Assembly (NCBI RefSeq): GCF_014647975.1
Contig: NZ_BMQF01000007.1
Coordinates: forward strand, 1 to 64,000
Direction of reading: 5' to 3'
DNA length: 64,000 nt
Origin: Streptomyces fumigatiscleroticus
Lineage (GTDB): Bacteria > Actinomycetota > Actinomycetes > Streptomycetales > Streptomycetaceae
Position 1 is the stretch's first letter; each line of letters opens with the position of its first letter. The translations under genes were made by a program, and so were the position numbers. The notes under the pieces are model-generated. The model was not told the origin of the DNA. It saw nothing but the letters and a program-made list of their open reading frames with translations, and did not search any database. Positions 54,113 to 62,957 of the stretch are shown in pieces.

Positions 54113-54140
54113 GAACCGCTCCCCGGCGGACGCCGTCCTA
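54113..54140 (+). promoter_or_regulatory. Predicted sigma-E promoter of the MprF-like gene
   Basis: GAACC (54113-54117), exactly 16 bases, then CGTCCTA (54134-54140) fits the ECF/SigE consensus of an AAC-containing -35 and a GTC-containing -10. It would initiate about 65 bases before the ATG at 54212. SigE itself is encoded at 20073-20612. Confidence 0.6.
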
Positions 54141-54211
54141 GAGGGCACAATGTCGCCGGATGCCCGGATCGGCACCGGTTTCAAGGTTCCTTAACCTCTT
54201 TACGGAATGCG

Positions 54212-56050
54212 ATGTCTGCCAAGACAGATGCTGATATGTCGGGTGGGGCTCCGCCCCGGAGGAGCCGGGGACGACGCGTTCCGCGGGGGCCGCGCCCCGA
54301 GGCCGTACCCGCCCTCGTCGGCCGGGCCTGCGCTCTCGTGGGCCTGCTGGACATCGCCGCCGGCGTCTTCCCGCGCTTCCGGCACAGCCGCGTGCACGCA
54401 CTGGCCGAGGTGCTGCCCGGGGCGCTCGGCCCGTTCGCGGCCGCCCTCTCGCTCGGCGTCGGCGTGCTGTTGCTGCTGCTGGCGCACGGCCTCAAGCGCG
54501 GCAAACGCCGGGCCTGGCGTGCCGCCGTGGTGCTGCTGCCGGCCGGCGCCGTCGCCCAGTTCACGTACCGCCACTCGATCGTCGGCGTGCTCATCCCGCT
54601 GGTGCTGCTGGCGGCCCTGCTGCGCCACCGCGGCCAGTTCGCCGCCCTGCCCGACCCGCGCAGCCGGTGGCGCGCGCTGGCCAACTTCGTCCTCATGGGC
54701 GCCGGTTCCCTCGTCCTGGGGCTGGTCATCGTCAGCGTCCACCCGCACCACATGGTCGGCGACCCGAGCCTGGCCGACCGTATGACCCATGTCCTGTACG
54801 GCATGTTCGGCATCGAGGGCCCGGTGGACTACCAGGGCAACACCTCCTGGACGGTCGCCTTCTCCCTGGGTGCGCTGGGCCTGCTCACCGCCGTCACCAC
54901 CCTCTACCTGGCCCTCAGGCCCGAACACCCCGCCGCGCGGCTGACGGAGGAGGACGAGGCACGGCTGCGCGCCCTGCTGGCCCGGCACGGCGGCCGCGAC
55001 TCCCTCGGCCACTTCGCGCTCCGCCGCGACAAGGCCGTCGTCTTCTCGCCCAGCGGCAAGGCGGCGGTGACCTACCGCGTCGTCTCCGGGGTGATGCTCG
55101 CCAGCGGCGACCCGATCGGTGACGTGGAGGCCTGGCCCGGCGCCATCGAACGCTTCATGGACGAGGCCAGGATCCACTCCTGGACCCCCGCCGTCATGGG
55201 CTGCTCCGAGACCGGCGGCGAGGTCTGGGCCCGCGAGACCGGCCTGGACGCCCTTGAACTGGGCGACGAGGCGGTGGTGGACGTCGCGGATTTCTCGCTC
55301 GCCGGCCGCGCGATGCGCAACGTGCGCCAGATGGTCAAGCGCATCGAGCGGGCCGGCTACGAGACCCGGGTACGGCGGGTGACTGACCTCGGCGAGGCCG
55401 AGCTGAGGCGGATCCGCCGCGCCGCCGACGACTGGCGCGGCACCGACACCGAGCGCGGCTTCTCCATGGCGCTGGGCCGCATCGGCGATCCCGCCGACGG
55501 GGACTGCCTCGTCGTCACCGCGCACCGGGCCGGACCGGAACCGGGCCCGTACGGCGATCTGAGGGCGGTCCTGCACTTCGTGCCGTGGGGCGCCGACGGG
55601 GTCTCCCTGGACCTGATGCGGCGCGACCGCTCGGCGGACCCCGGCGTGAACGAGCTGCTGATCGTGGCGGCGCTCCAGGCCGCCCCCCGCCTCGGCATCA
55701 GGCGCGTGTCCCTGAACTTCGCGATGTTCCGCTCGGCGCTGGCGCGCTGCGAGAAACTCGGCGCGGGACCGGTGCTGCGCGCCTGGCGCGGACTGCTGGT
55801 GTTCCTCTCGCGCTGGTTCCAGATCGAGTCCCTGTACCGGTTCAACGCCAAGTTCCGGCCCCGCTGGGAGCCGCGCTTCGTCGTCTACCGCGCCTCCGCC
55901 GACCTGCCCCGCATCGGCTTCGCCGCCATACAGGCGGAAGGCTTCGTCACCCTCGCCCTGCCCCTGCCGCGCTTTCTGCGCCGCCGCACGCCCGGGCCGC
56001 GTCCGAGCGCCCACGGCGGCGTGCCGGAAGGCAGCGTGCGGGCGGCCTGA
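54212..56050 (+). CDS. MprF/LysX-type phosphatidylglycerol aminoacyltransferase
   Basis: A 612-residue membrane enzyme. The first 240 residues hold about five to six hydrophobic helices. The cytoplasmic DUF2156 (MprF C-terminal) domain spans about 255-590, with SPSGKAAVTYRVVSGVMLASGDPIGD and KFRPRWEPRFVVYRA. Such enzymes transfer an amino acid, often lysine, from tRNA to phosphatidylglycerol, giving resistance to cationic peptides. There is no lysyl-tRNA synthetase domain as in mycobacterial LysX. A SigE-type promoter upstream suggests induction by envelope stress. Confidence 0.88.
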   Translation: MSAKTDADMSGGAPPRRSRGRRVPRGPRPEAVPALVGRACALVGLLDIAAGVFPRFRHSRVHALAEVLPGALGPFAAALSLGVGVLLLLLAHGLKRGKRRAWRAAVVLLPAGAVAQFTYRHSIVGVLIPLVLLAALLRHRGQFAALPDPRSRWRALANFVLMGAGSLVLGLVIVSVHPHHMVGDPSLADRMTHVLYGMFGIEGPVDYQGNTSWTVAFSLGALGLLTAVTTLYLALRPEHPAARLTEEDEARLRALLARHGGRDSLGHFALRRDKAVVFSPSGKAAVTYRVVSGVMLASGDPIGDVEAWPGAIERFMDEARIHSWTPAVMGCSETGGEVWARETGLDALELGDEAVVDVADFSLAGRAMRNVRQMVKRIERAGYETRVRRVTDLGEAELRRIRRAADDWRGTDTERGFSMALGRIGDPADGDCLVVTAHRAGPEPGPYGDLRAVLHFVPWGADGVSLDLMRRDRSADPGVNELLIVAALQAAPRLGIRRVSLNFAMFRSALARCEKLGAGPVLRAWRGLLVFLSRWFQIESLYRFNAKFRPRWEPRFVVYRASADLPRIGFAAIQAEGFVTLALPLPRFLRRRTPGPRPSAHGGVPEGSVRAA

Positions 56051-56118
56051 GCGCCCACCGCAGGCCCACGGCAGGGGCGCGCGGGCCGGCGGCCGCCCCC
56101 GGGGCCTACGCTGAACCC

Positions 56119-57006
56119 ATGAGCAAGCAGACCGGCCGCCGCCACGTGGCGGGCCTGACCGCATGGGACCGCTGCGCGGTCATGGGAGTCGTGAACGTGA
56201 CCCCCGACTCCTTCTCCGACGGCGGCCGCTGGTTCGACACGACGGCCGCCATCAAGCACGGCCTCGACCTGGTCGCCGAGGGCGCGGACCTGATCGACGT
56301 CGGCGGCGAGTCCACCCGCCCCGGCGCCACCCGCGTCGACGAGGCCGAGGAGCTCAAGCGGGTCGTCCCCGTCGTCCGCGGCCTCGCCTCCGAGGGCGTG
56401 ACGATCTCCGTGGACACCATGCGGGCCTCCGTCGCCGAACAGGCGCTCGCGGCCGGTGCCGCCCTGGTCAACGACGTCAGCGGCGGTCTCGCCGACCCCC
56501 GGATGATCCCGGTCGTCGCCGACGCGGACGCCCCCTTCGTGGTCATGCACTGGCGCGGCTTCCTGGAGGGCGGCAACGTCAGGGGCGTGTACGACGACGT
56601 CGTCACCGAGGTCGTCGACGAGCTCCACGCGCGCGTGGAGGCCGTTCTGGAGGGCGGCGTCGCCCCCGAGCGCATCGTCGTCGATCCCGGTCTCGGCTTC
56701 TCCAAGGGCGCCGACCACGACCTCGCGCTCCTGGCCCGCCTCGACCGTCTGCTGGGACTCGGCCACCCGCTGCTCGTCGCCGCCTCCCGCAAGCGGTTCC
56801 TCGGCCGTGTCCTCGCCGGGCCGGAGGGCGCCCCGCCGCCCGCCCGGGAACGCGACGCGGCCACCGCCGCCGTCTCCGCGCTCGCGGCACACGCCGGTGC
56901 CTGGGCGGTGCGCGTGCACGAAGTGCGGGCCACGGCGGATGCCGTGCGGGTCGCTCGCGCCATCGAAGGGGCGCGCGGCGCGGACGGCGCAGAGGGAGCC
57001 CGGTGA
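56119..57006 (+). CDS. folP: Dihydropteroate synthase
   Basis: A 295-residue TIM-barrel enzyme joining p-aminobenzoate to the pterin, the target of sulfonamides. The pterin-site segments VNVTPDSFSDGG (residues 25-36) and DVGGESTRPGA are intact, with VDPGLGFSKG later. It starts the folate cluster. The GTG of the next gene overlaps its stop by 4 bp. Confidence 0.95.
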   Translation: MSKQTGRRHVAGLTAWDRCAVMGVVNVTPDSFSDGGRWFDTTAAIKHGLDLVAEGADLIDVGGESTRPGATRVDEAEELKRVVPVVRGLASEGVTISVDTMRASVAEQALAAGAALVNDVSGGLADPRMIPVVADADAPFVVMHWRGFLEGGNVRGVYDDVVTEVVDELHARVEAVLEGGVAPERIVVDPGLGFSKGADHDLALLARLDRLLGLGHPLLVAASRKRFLGRVLAGPEGAPPPARERDAATAAVSALAAHAGAWAVRVHEVRATADAVRVARAIEGARGADGAEGAR

Positions 57007-57506
57007 GCGCCCCCCATACCGACGTCGAGCAGGTCGAGGCCGCCAACACCGCCTTCTACGAGGCGCTGGAGCAGGGCGACTTCGAGCTGCTGTCCGCCCT
57101 CTGGCTCACCCCGGCCGATCTGGGCGTCGACGAGACCTACCACGACCCGGCCGACGCCGGCGTGGTCTCCTGCGTGCACCCCGGCTGGCCGGTGCTGACC
57201 GGGCGCGGCGAGGTTCTCAGGTCGTACGCGCTGATCATGGCGAACACCGAGTACATCCAGTTCTTCCTCACCGATGTCCATGTCTCCGTCACCGGTGACA
57301 CCGCCCTGGTGACCTGCACCGAGAACATCCTCAGCGGCGGCCCCGCGCCCGAGGGCGGCGACGAGCCCGGCCCGCTCGTCGGCCAGCTGGTGGTCGCCAC
57401 CAACGTCTTCCGCCGCACCCCTTCCGGGTGGAAGCTCTGGTCGCACCACGCGTCCCCCGTGCTGGCCGGCACCGACCAGGACGAGGACGACGACACGCCG
57501 TCCTGA
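57003..57506 (+). CDS. NTF2-like (SnoaL-type) protein
   Basis: A 167-residue protein with the NTF2-like cone fold: an N-terminal helix (VEAANTAFYEALEQGDFELLSALW) and later strands (NVFRRTPSGWKLWSHHAS). It is embedded in the folate cluster, overlapping folP by 4 bp (GTGA). The fold can be catalytic or ligand-binding, and no function is established. Its coupling to folP suggests a role near folate or a shared expression level. The acidic C-terminus is disordered. Confidence 0.85.
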   Translation: MSAPHTDVEQVEAANTAFYEALEQGDFELLSALWLTPADLGVDETYHDPADAGVVSCVHPGWPVLTGRGEVLRSYALIMANTEYIQFFLTDVHVSVTGDTALVTCTENILSGGPAPEGGDEPGPLVGQLVVATNVFRRTPSGWKLWSHHASPVLAGTDQDEDDDTPS

Positions 57507-57650
57507 GCCGCCGGCCGCCGCCCCTGTTGCCTCCCCGGCACCAAGAAGTGGTTCGAATCACGGGCCCCGGGGTATGGGCGGCTACCAACCCGTGAGCCAT
57601 CGGATTCCCCAGGAGAAACGGGCGGTGAAACCTCCTGGGCCCCGCCTCGA

Positions 57651-57671
57651 CCCGGGCCCCCGCGGCCCGGG
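57651..57671 (+). terminator. Hairpin in the NTF2-folB gap
   Basis: CCCGGGCC (57651-57658) and GGCCCGGG (57664-57671) pair around a 5-base loop. It lies in the 261-bp gap 57507-57767, so folB-folK may have its own promoter after it (a TAGATT hexamer at 57690 is a weak -10 candidate). Confidence 0.45.
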
Positions 57672-57767
57672 CCCGTCAGTGCCCGCGGGTAGATTCGACC
57701 CGAGGCCCGACCTCCGCCCGCACGCGGTACGGAACGGCCCAGACCGACGACTGCAGGAGTGATTCGC

Positions 57768-58127
57768 GTGGATCGTGTCGCGCTGCGCGGCCTGAAGGCC
57801 CGCGGGCACCACGGTGTGTTCCCCAAGGAGCGCGAGGAGGGCCAGACCTTCATCGTGGACCTCGTCCTCGGCCTGGACACCCGGCCGGCCGCGGCCGATG
57901 ACGACCTGGCGAAGACCGTGCACTACGGCATCGTGGCCGAGGAGGTCGTGGCCGTCGTCGAGGGCGAGCCCGTCGACCTCATCGAGACGCTCGCCGAACG
58001 CATCGCCCAGGTCTGCCTGAAGCACCAGGGCGTCGAGGAGGTCGAGGTCTGCGTCCACAAACCCGACGCGCCGATCACGGTCCCCTTCGACGACGTCACC
58101 GTCACCATCATCCGGAGCCGAGTATGA
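57768..58127 (+). CDS. folB: Dihydroneopterin aldolase
   Basis: A 119-residue enzyme cleaving dihydroneopterin to 6-hydroxymethyl-dihydropterin. The N-terminal LRGLKARGHHGVFPKERE and the catalytic lysine in VCVHKPDAPI are visible, and length is typical. The GTG at 57768 is favoured because GGAG lies eight bases upstream; the GTG at 57759 overlaps that site. Its stop overlaps the folK start (ATGA). Confidence 0.94.
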   Translation: MDRVALRGLKARGHHGVFPKEREEGQTFIVDLVLGLDTRPAAADDDLAKTVHYGIVAEEVVAVVEGEPVDLIETLAERIAQVCLKHQGVEEVEVCVHKPDAPITVPFDDVTVTIIRSRV

Positions 58128-58735
58128 CCGCGTTCTTCACCGGGGGTCCCAGCGACCCGACCGTACAGCCGGTACCCGCCTCCGTCGTCGAGAAGGTCGA
58201 CGCCGCCGACACCACCCTGCACAACCCCCAACGGGCCGTGATCTCGATCGGGTCCAACCTCGGCAACCGCCTGGAGAACCTCCAGGGTGCCGTCGACGCC
58301 CTGGAGGACACTCCCGGGGTGCGCGTCAAGGCGGTCTCCCCGGTGTACGAGACCGAGCCGTGGGGCGTGGAGCCCGGCAGCCAGCCGTCCTATCTCAACG
58401 CGGTCGTGCTGCTGAAGACGACCCTGCCCCCGGCGTCCCTCCTGGAGCGGGCGCAGGCGGTCGAGGAGGCCTTCCACCGCGTCCGCGACGAACGCTGGGG
58501 CCCGCGCACCCTCGACGTCGACATCGTCGCCTACGCCGACGTCGTCTCCGACGACCCCCGGCTCACCCTCCCCCACCCCCGCGCCCACGAGCGCGCCTTC
58601 GTCCTCGCCCCCTGGCACGACGTGGAGCCGCAGGCCGCGCTCGCCGGTCATGGCGCGGTGGCCGAGCTTCTGGGCACCGTCGCCCGGGACGGCGTCGCGC
58701 CGCGCGCCGACCTGGAACTCCGGCTGCCGGAGTAG
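58124..58735 (+). CDS. folK: Hydroxymethyl-dihydropterin pyrophosphokinase
   Basis: A 203-residue enzyme that pyrophosphorylates 6-hydroxymethyl-dihydropterin before folP acts. Conserved segments are ISIGSNLGNRLENLQGAV, PVYETEPWGV and the signature RWGPRTLDVDIVAY. It has about 35 extra residues at the N-terminus. Translationally coupled to folB. Confidence 0.94.
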   Translation: MTAFFTGGPSDPTVQPVPASVVEKVDAADTTLHNPQRAVISIGSNLGNRLENLQGAVDALEDTPGVRVKAVSPVYETEPWGVEPGSQPSYLNAVVLLKTTLPPASLLERAQAVEEAFHRVRDERWGPRTLDVDIVAYADVVSDDPRLTLPHPRAHERAFVLAPWHDVEPQAALAGHGAVAELLGTVARDGVAPRADLELRLPE

Positions 58736-58803
58736 TCGTTAAGGTCGACAGGACGACCCGGTCCGCCGTCCGGGGCCGCATCCGGGGGAACCGAAGGGAC
58801 ACC

Positions 58804-59289
58804 GTGAGAGAGCTGCGCATCAGGGTGCTGGCCGGCGTCTTCGTCGTGGCCGGGGTGCTGTGCTGGGCGGGTGCCCGCCTCTGGAACTCCGTCGGGACCC
58901 TTCCGAGCGTCCCGCTGGCCGCGCCGATCGTCCTCGCCCTGATCGCCGTGGTCCTGCTGTCCACGGCGCTCTCGATCCGCGGCCGTCTCAGGGCCCAGCG
59001 CGAGCGCCGCCCGGAGGCCAAGGGCGTCGACCCCCTGATGGCGGCCCGCGCGCTCGTCTTCGGTCAGGCAAGCGCCCTGGTGGCCGCCCTGGTCGCCGGT
59101 ATGTACGGCGGCACGGGCGTCTTCCTGCTGGAGTCCCTCGACATCCCCGCCCGCCGCGACCAGGCGATCTACGCCGGCTTCTCGGTCCTGACCGGCCTCG
59201 CCGTCATAGCGGCCGCCATCTTCCTGGAACGCGTCTGCAAGCTCCCGGAGGACGACGACCACAACTCGGGGGCGACCTCGGCGGCGTGA
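58804..59289 (+). CDS. DUF3180 membrane protein
   Basis: A 161-residue protein with four hydrophobic helices (about 8-26, 37-58, 80-100 and 118-142), matching the actinobacterial DUF3180 family that commonly follows folK. Function is unknown. The start is GTG 58804. It converges with folE, 22 bases apart. Confidence 0.85.
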   Translation: MRELRIRVLAGVFVVAGVLCWAGARLWNSVGTLPSVPLAAPIVLALIAVVLLSTALSIRGRLRAQRERRPEAKGVDPLMAARALVFGQASALVAALVAGMYGGTGVFLLESLDIPARRDQAIYAGFSVLTGLAVIAAAIFLERVCKLPEDDDHNSGATSAA

Positions 59290-59311
59290 GACCGCCGGAC
59301 GTACGGCCCGG

Positions 59312-59917
59312 TCAGCGCGCCATGATGAGGCTCATCGCCTCGGCACGCGTCGCCATGTCCCGCAGCTGGCCGCGCACCGCGGAGGTGAGCGTCTTCGCAC
59401 CCGGCTTGCGGATGCCGCGCATCGACATGCACATGTGCTCGCACTCCACCACCACGATGACGCCGCGCGGCTCCAGGATCTCCATCAGGGAGTCGGCTAT
59501 CTGCGTGGTGAGCCGCTCCTGCACCTGCGGGCGCCGGGCGTAGACGTCCACGAGCCGGGCCAGCTTGGACAGACCGGTGATCTTGCCGCTGGTGGCCGGG
59601 ATGTATCCCACGTGGGCAACGCCCCGGAACGGCACCAGGTGGTGCTCGCACGTGCTGTACACCTCGATGTCCTTCACGAGCACCATCTCGTCGTGCCCGA
59701 GGTCGAACGTGGTGGTCAGCACGTCTTCGGGCTTCTGCCACAGCCCCGCGAAGATCTCCTTGTACGCCCGCGCCACCCGCGCCGGCGTCTCCCTCAGCCC
59801 CTCCCGGTCCGGGTCCTCGCCGACCGCGATCAGCAGTTCGCGTACGGCGTTCTCGGCCCGCTTCTCGTCGAACTCGCCGATCCGGCCCTCGCCGTCCAGC
59901 GTCACGGGGTCGGTCAT
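59312..59917 (-). CDS. folE: GTP cyclohydrolase I
   Basis: A 201-residue enzyme converting GTP to dihydroneopterin triphosphate, the entry to folate. The zinc ligands are in STCEHHLVPF and in the later CEHMCM, and GYIPATSGKITGLSKLARLVD is the family signature. The ATG at 59917 gives the standard MTDPVTLDG start. It is downstream of ftsH on the same strand, with a separating gap of about 125 bases. Confidence 0.95.
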   Translation of the reverse strand: MTDPVTLDGEGRIGEFDEKRAENAVRELLIAVGEDPDREGLRETPARVARAYKEIFAGLWQKPEDVLTTTFDLGHDEMVLVKDIEVYSTCEHHLVPFRGVAHVGYIPATSGKITGLSKLARLVDVYARRPQVQERLTTQIADSLMEILEPRGVIVVVECEHMCMSMRGIRKPGAKTLTSAVRGQLRDMATRAEAMSLIMAR

Positions 59918-60043
59918 GTGGTGCCTCGTTCCTGTGTGTCTCACGTGCCGGCCGGCATACGGAAATGCCGCGCCTCCCAGGCTAGAACCAGGGTGGCGCG
60001 GCGTTTCATTCCGGTACCGGTGAGGCTGCCGGGAGAGCCGGGA

Positions 60044-62083
60044 TCAGCTCTCGGGGCGGTCCTCCGGGGCTCGCTCCGGCGACGGGGCGGGCTCCGCGGC
60101 GGTGCTCTTGGCGGTGGTGATCGACGCCGTCGCGCCGTTCGCACCGTTGGTCAGTGCCAGCTCCTTGGGGGAGAGCACCGGCGGGCGGGTGGACGGCGTA
60201 CGGCGGGAGGAGCCGGTCCAGGCGGGCCGCGGCGGACGCTTGACGATCGGGGCGAAGATCTCGGCGATCTCCTCCTTGCCGAGCGTCTCCTTCTCCAGCA
60301 GGGCGAGGACGAGGTTGTCGAGGACGTCGCGGTTCTCGACCAGGATCTCCCAGGCCTCGTTGTGCGCGGTCTCGATGAGCTTCTTGACCTCTTCGTCGAC
60401 CAGCGCCGCGACCTCTTCCGAGTAGTCGCGCTGGTGAGCCATCTCACGGCCGAGGAAGGGCTCGGTGTTGTCGCCGCCGAACTTGATCGCGCCGAGGCGC
60501 TCGGTCATGCCGTACTGCGTGACCATGGCGCGGGCCAGGTTGGTGGCCTTCTCGATGTCGTTGGCGGCGCCCGTCGTCGGGTCGTGGAAGACGAGCTCCT
60601 CGGCCGCGCGGCCGCCCAGCATGTAGGCGAGCTGGTCGAGCATCTCGTTGCGCGTGGTCGAGTACTTGTCCTCGTCCGGGAGCACCATCGTGTAGCCGAG
60701 GGCACGGCCGCGGGACAGGATGGTGATCTTGTGGACCGGGTCGGAGTTCGGCGAGGCCGCCGCGACCAGGGCGTGACCGCCCTCGTGGTACGCGGTGATC
60801 TTCTTCTCCTTGTCCGACATGATCCGGGTCCGCTTCTGCGGGCCGGCGACCACGCGGTCGATCGCCTCGTCCAGCATCTTGTTGTCGATCAGCTTCTGGT
60901 CGCTGCGGGCCGTCAGCAGGGCGGCCTCGTTCAGGACGTTGGACAGATCGGCACCGGTCATGCCGGGCGTGCGGCGGGCGACCGCGGACAGGTCGACGTC
61001 GGGCGCGACCGGCTTGCCCTTCTGGTGGACCTTGAGGATCTCCAGCCGGCCCTGCATGTCCGGGCGGTCGACGGCGATCTGCCGGTCGAAGCGGCCGGGG
61101 CGCAGCAGCGCCGGGTCGAGGATGTCGGGCCGGTTGGTGGCGGCGATGAGGATCACGCCGCCCTTGACGTCGAAGCCGTCCATCTCGACGAGCAGCTGGT
61201 TCAGGGTCTGCTCGCGCTCGTCGTGACCGCCGCCGAGGCCGGCGCCGCGGTGGCGTCCGACGGCGTCGATCTCGTCGACGAAGACGATCGCCGGGGCGTT
61301 GGCCTTGGCCTGCTCGAACAGGTCACGGACCCGGGAGGCGCCGACACCGACGAACATCTCGACGAAGTCGGAGCCGGAGATCGAGTAGAAGGGGACGCCG
61401 GCCTCGCCCGCGACGGCACGCGCGAGCAGCGTCTTGCCGGTGCCGGGAGGACCGTAGAGCAGCACACCCTTGGGGATCTTGGCGCCGACGGCCTGGAACT
61501 TCGCCGGCTCCTGGAGGAACTCCTTGATCTCCTGGAGCTCCTCGACCGCCTCGTCCGCGCCCGCGACGTCGGAGAACGTCGTCTTGGGGGTGTCCTTGGT
61601 GATCAGCTTCGCCTTGGACTTCCCGAAGTTCATGACCCGGGAGCCGCCGCCCTGCATCTGGTTCATCAGGAACAGGAAGACGACCACGATGAGGACGAAG
61701 GGCAGCAGGGAGAGCAGGATGCCGACGAACGGGTTCTGCTTGGACGGCGAGACCGTGTAGCCGTCCGGGATCTGCTTGTCCTGGTACTTGGCTTGCAGCG
61801 TGTTGGCGATGGCCACGCCCTGGTCGCCGATGTAGCTCGCCTGGATCTTCGAGCTGCCCTCGACCTTCTCGCCGTCCTTGAGCTGGACCTTGACGGTCTG
61901 CTCGTCGCCGGTGGTCAGCTTGGCCGACTCGACCTTGTTGTCATTGATCGCCTGGACGACCTGGCCCGTGTCCACCGTCTTGTAGCCGCCGGACGAGCCG
62001 ACGACCTGCATCAACACGACCACGGCAAGGACGGCCAGCACGATCCACATGACCGGCCCACGGAAGTATCGCTTCACGTCCAT
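60044..62083 (-). CDS. ftsH: ATP-dependent zinc metalloprotease FtsH
   Basis: A 679-residue membrane AAA+ protease. Two transmembrane helices (about 8-27 and 107-131) flank a short extracytoplasmic domain. The AAA module has Walker A GPPGTGKTLLA near residue 203 and the second-region-of-homology segment ATNRPDILDPALLRPGRFD. The zinc site is HEGGHA near residue 424. The C-terminal 50 residues are Pro/Ala/Glu-rich. ATG 62083 is preferred over 62119 by family comparison. Confidence 0.95.
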   Translation of the reverse strand: MDVKRYFRGPVMWIVLAVLAVVVLMQVVGSSGGYKTVDTGQVVQAINDNKVESAKLTTGDEQTVKVQLKDGEKVEGSSKIQASYIGDQGVAIANTLQAKYQDKQIPDGYTVSPSKQNPFVGILLSLLPFVLIVVVFLFLMNQMQGGGSRVMNFGKSKAKLITKDTPKTTFSDVAGADEAVEELQEIKEFLQEPAKFQAVGAKIPKGVLLYGPPGTGKTLLARAVAGEAGVPFYSISGSDFVEMFVGVGASRVRDLFEQAKANAPAIVFVDEIDAVGRHRGAGLGGGHDEREQTLNQLLVEMDGFDVKGGVILIAATNRPDILDPALLRPGRFDRQIAVDRPDMQGRLEILKVHQKGKPVAPDVDLSAVARRTPGMTGADLSNVLNEAALLTARSDQKLIDNKMLDEAIDRVVAGPQKRTRIMSDKEKKITAYHEGGHALVAAASPNSDPVHKITILSRGRALGYTMVLPDEDKYSTTRNEMLDQLAYMLGGRAAEELVFHDPTTGAANDIEKATNLARAMVTQYGMTERLGAIKFGGDNTEPFLGREMAHQRDYSEEVAALVDEEVKKLIETAHNEAWEILVENRDVLDNLVLALLEKETLGKEEIAEIFAPIVKRPPRPAWTGSSRRTPSTRPPVLSPKELALTNGANGATASITTAKSTAAEPAPSPERAPEDRPES

Positions 62084-62271
62084 CCATACGGAGCGGTGCC
62101 GCCCCGTCCCTCCTGCCATAGTGAGTTTGATAAAGGCTGTTCTTCGGACGGTACCCCAGCATTGTCACCTGAAGCTGCACGGGACGGCGGGCAATACCGT
62201 CTACGCATGCTCCAACGGCGCGAGCGCCGCCGGGGTTCCCGGCCACCGTACGGCGCCCGGGGACGGGGCTC

Positions 62272-62832
62272 TCAGCCGCCGTAGACGTGGGGCGCGAGCG
62301 TACCGACGAACGGAAGGTTGCGGTACTTCTCGGCGTAGTCGAGGCCGTAGCCGACGACGAACTCGTTGGGGATGTCGAAGCCGACCCACTCCACGTCGAT
62401 GGCGACCTTGGCGGCCTCGGGCTTGCGCAGCAGGGTGCACACCTTGAGGGAGGCGGGCTCGCGCGAGCCGAGGTTGGACAGCAGCCAGGACAGGGTCAGA
62501 CCGGAGTCGATGATGTCCTCGACGATCAGGACGTGCCGGCCCTTGATGTCGGTGTCGAGGTCCTTCAGGATCCGTACCACACCCGAGGACTGGGTGCCGG
62601 CGCCGTAGGAGGACACGGCCATCCAGTCCATGGTGACGGGGGTGGACAGGGACCGGGCGAGGTCGGCCATGACCATCACCGCGCCCTTGAGGACACCGAC
62701 GATGAGCAGGTCCTTGCCCGCGTACTCCGCGTCGATCTTCGCGGCCAGCTCGGCCAGCTTGGCGTCGATCTCTTCCTTGGTGATGAGTACCTGCTGGAGG
62801 TCGGCACCCATGTCTTTCGCGTCCACCCGCAT
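62272..62832 (-). CDS. hpt: Hypoxanthine phosphoribosyltransferase
   Basis: A 186-residue purine-salvage enzyme. The PRPP loop is VLIVEDIIDSGLTL near residue 102, and LLIVGVLKGAVMVMADL and VGFDIPNEFVVGYGLDY are characteristic. ATG 62832 or the adjacent GTG 62835 is the start. The gene lies between tilS and ftsH, the usual tilS-hpt-ftsH order. Confidence 0.95.
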   Translation of the reverse strand: MRVDAKDMGADLQQVLITKEEIDAKLAELAAKIDAEYAGKDLLIVGVLKGAVMVMADLARSLSTPVTMDWMAVSSYGAGTQSSGVVRILKDLDTDIKGRHVLIVEDIIDSGLTLSWLLSNLGSREPASLKVCTLLRKPEAAKVAIDVEWVGFDIPNEFVVGYGLDYAEKYRNLPFVGTLAPHVYGG

Positions 62833-62957
62833 CACTTTCGGTCGTCCCGCACTGGCGGCACGGCTGACCGGCCCTCCCGCCGCCGGGGGGCCGGGCGCCT
62901 CCCCGGACGGGCGGCCCGCCCGGAGGGAGACCGGACACGTCCCGCGGAGGACGTTTC

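Noticed and set aside
57548..57563. TTCGAAT resembling a tRNA T-loop
   Set aside because: No matching T-stem, anticodon arm or acceptor stem can be formed around it.
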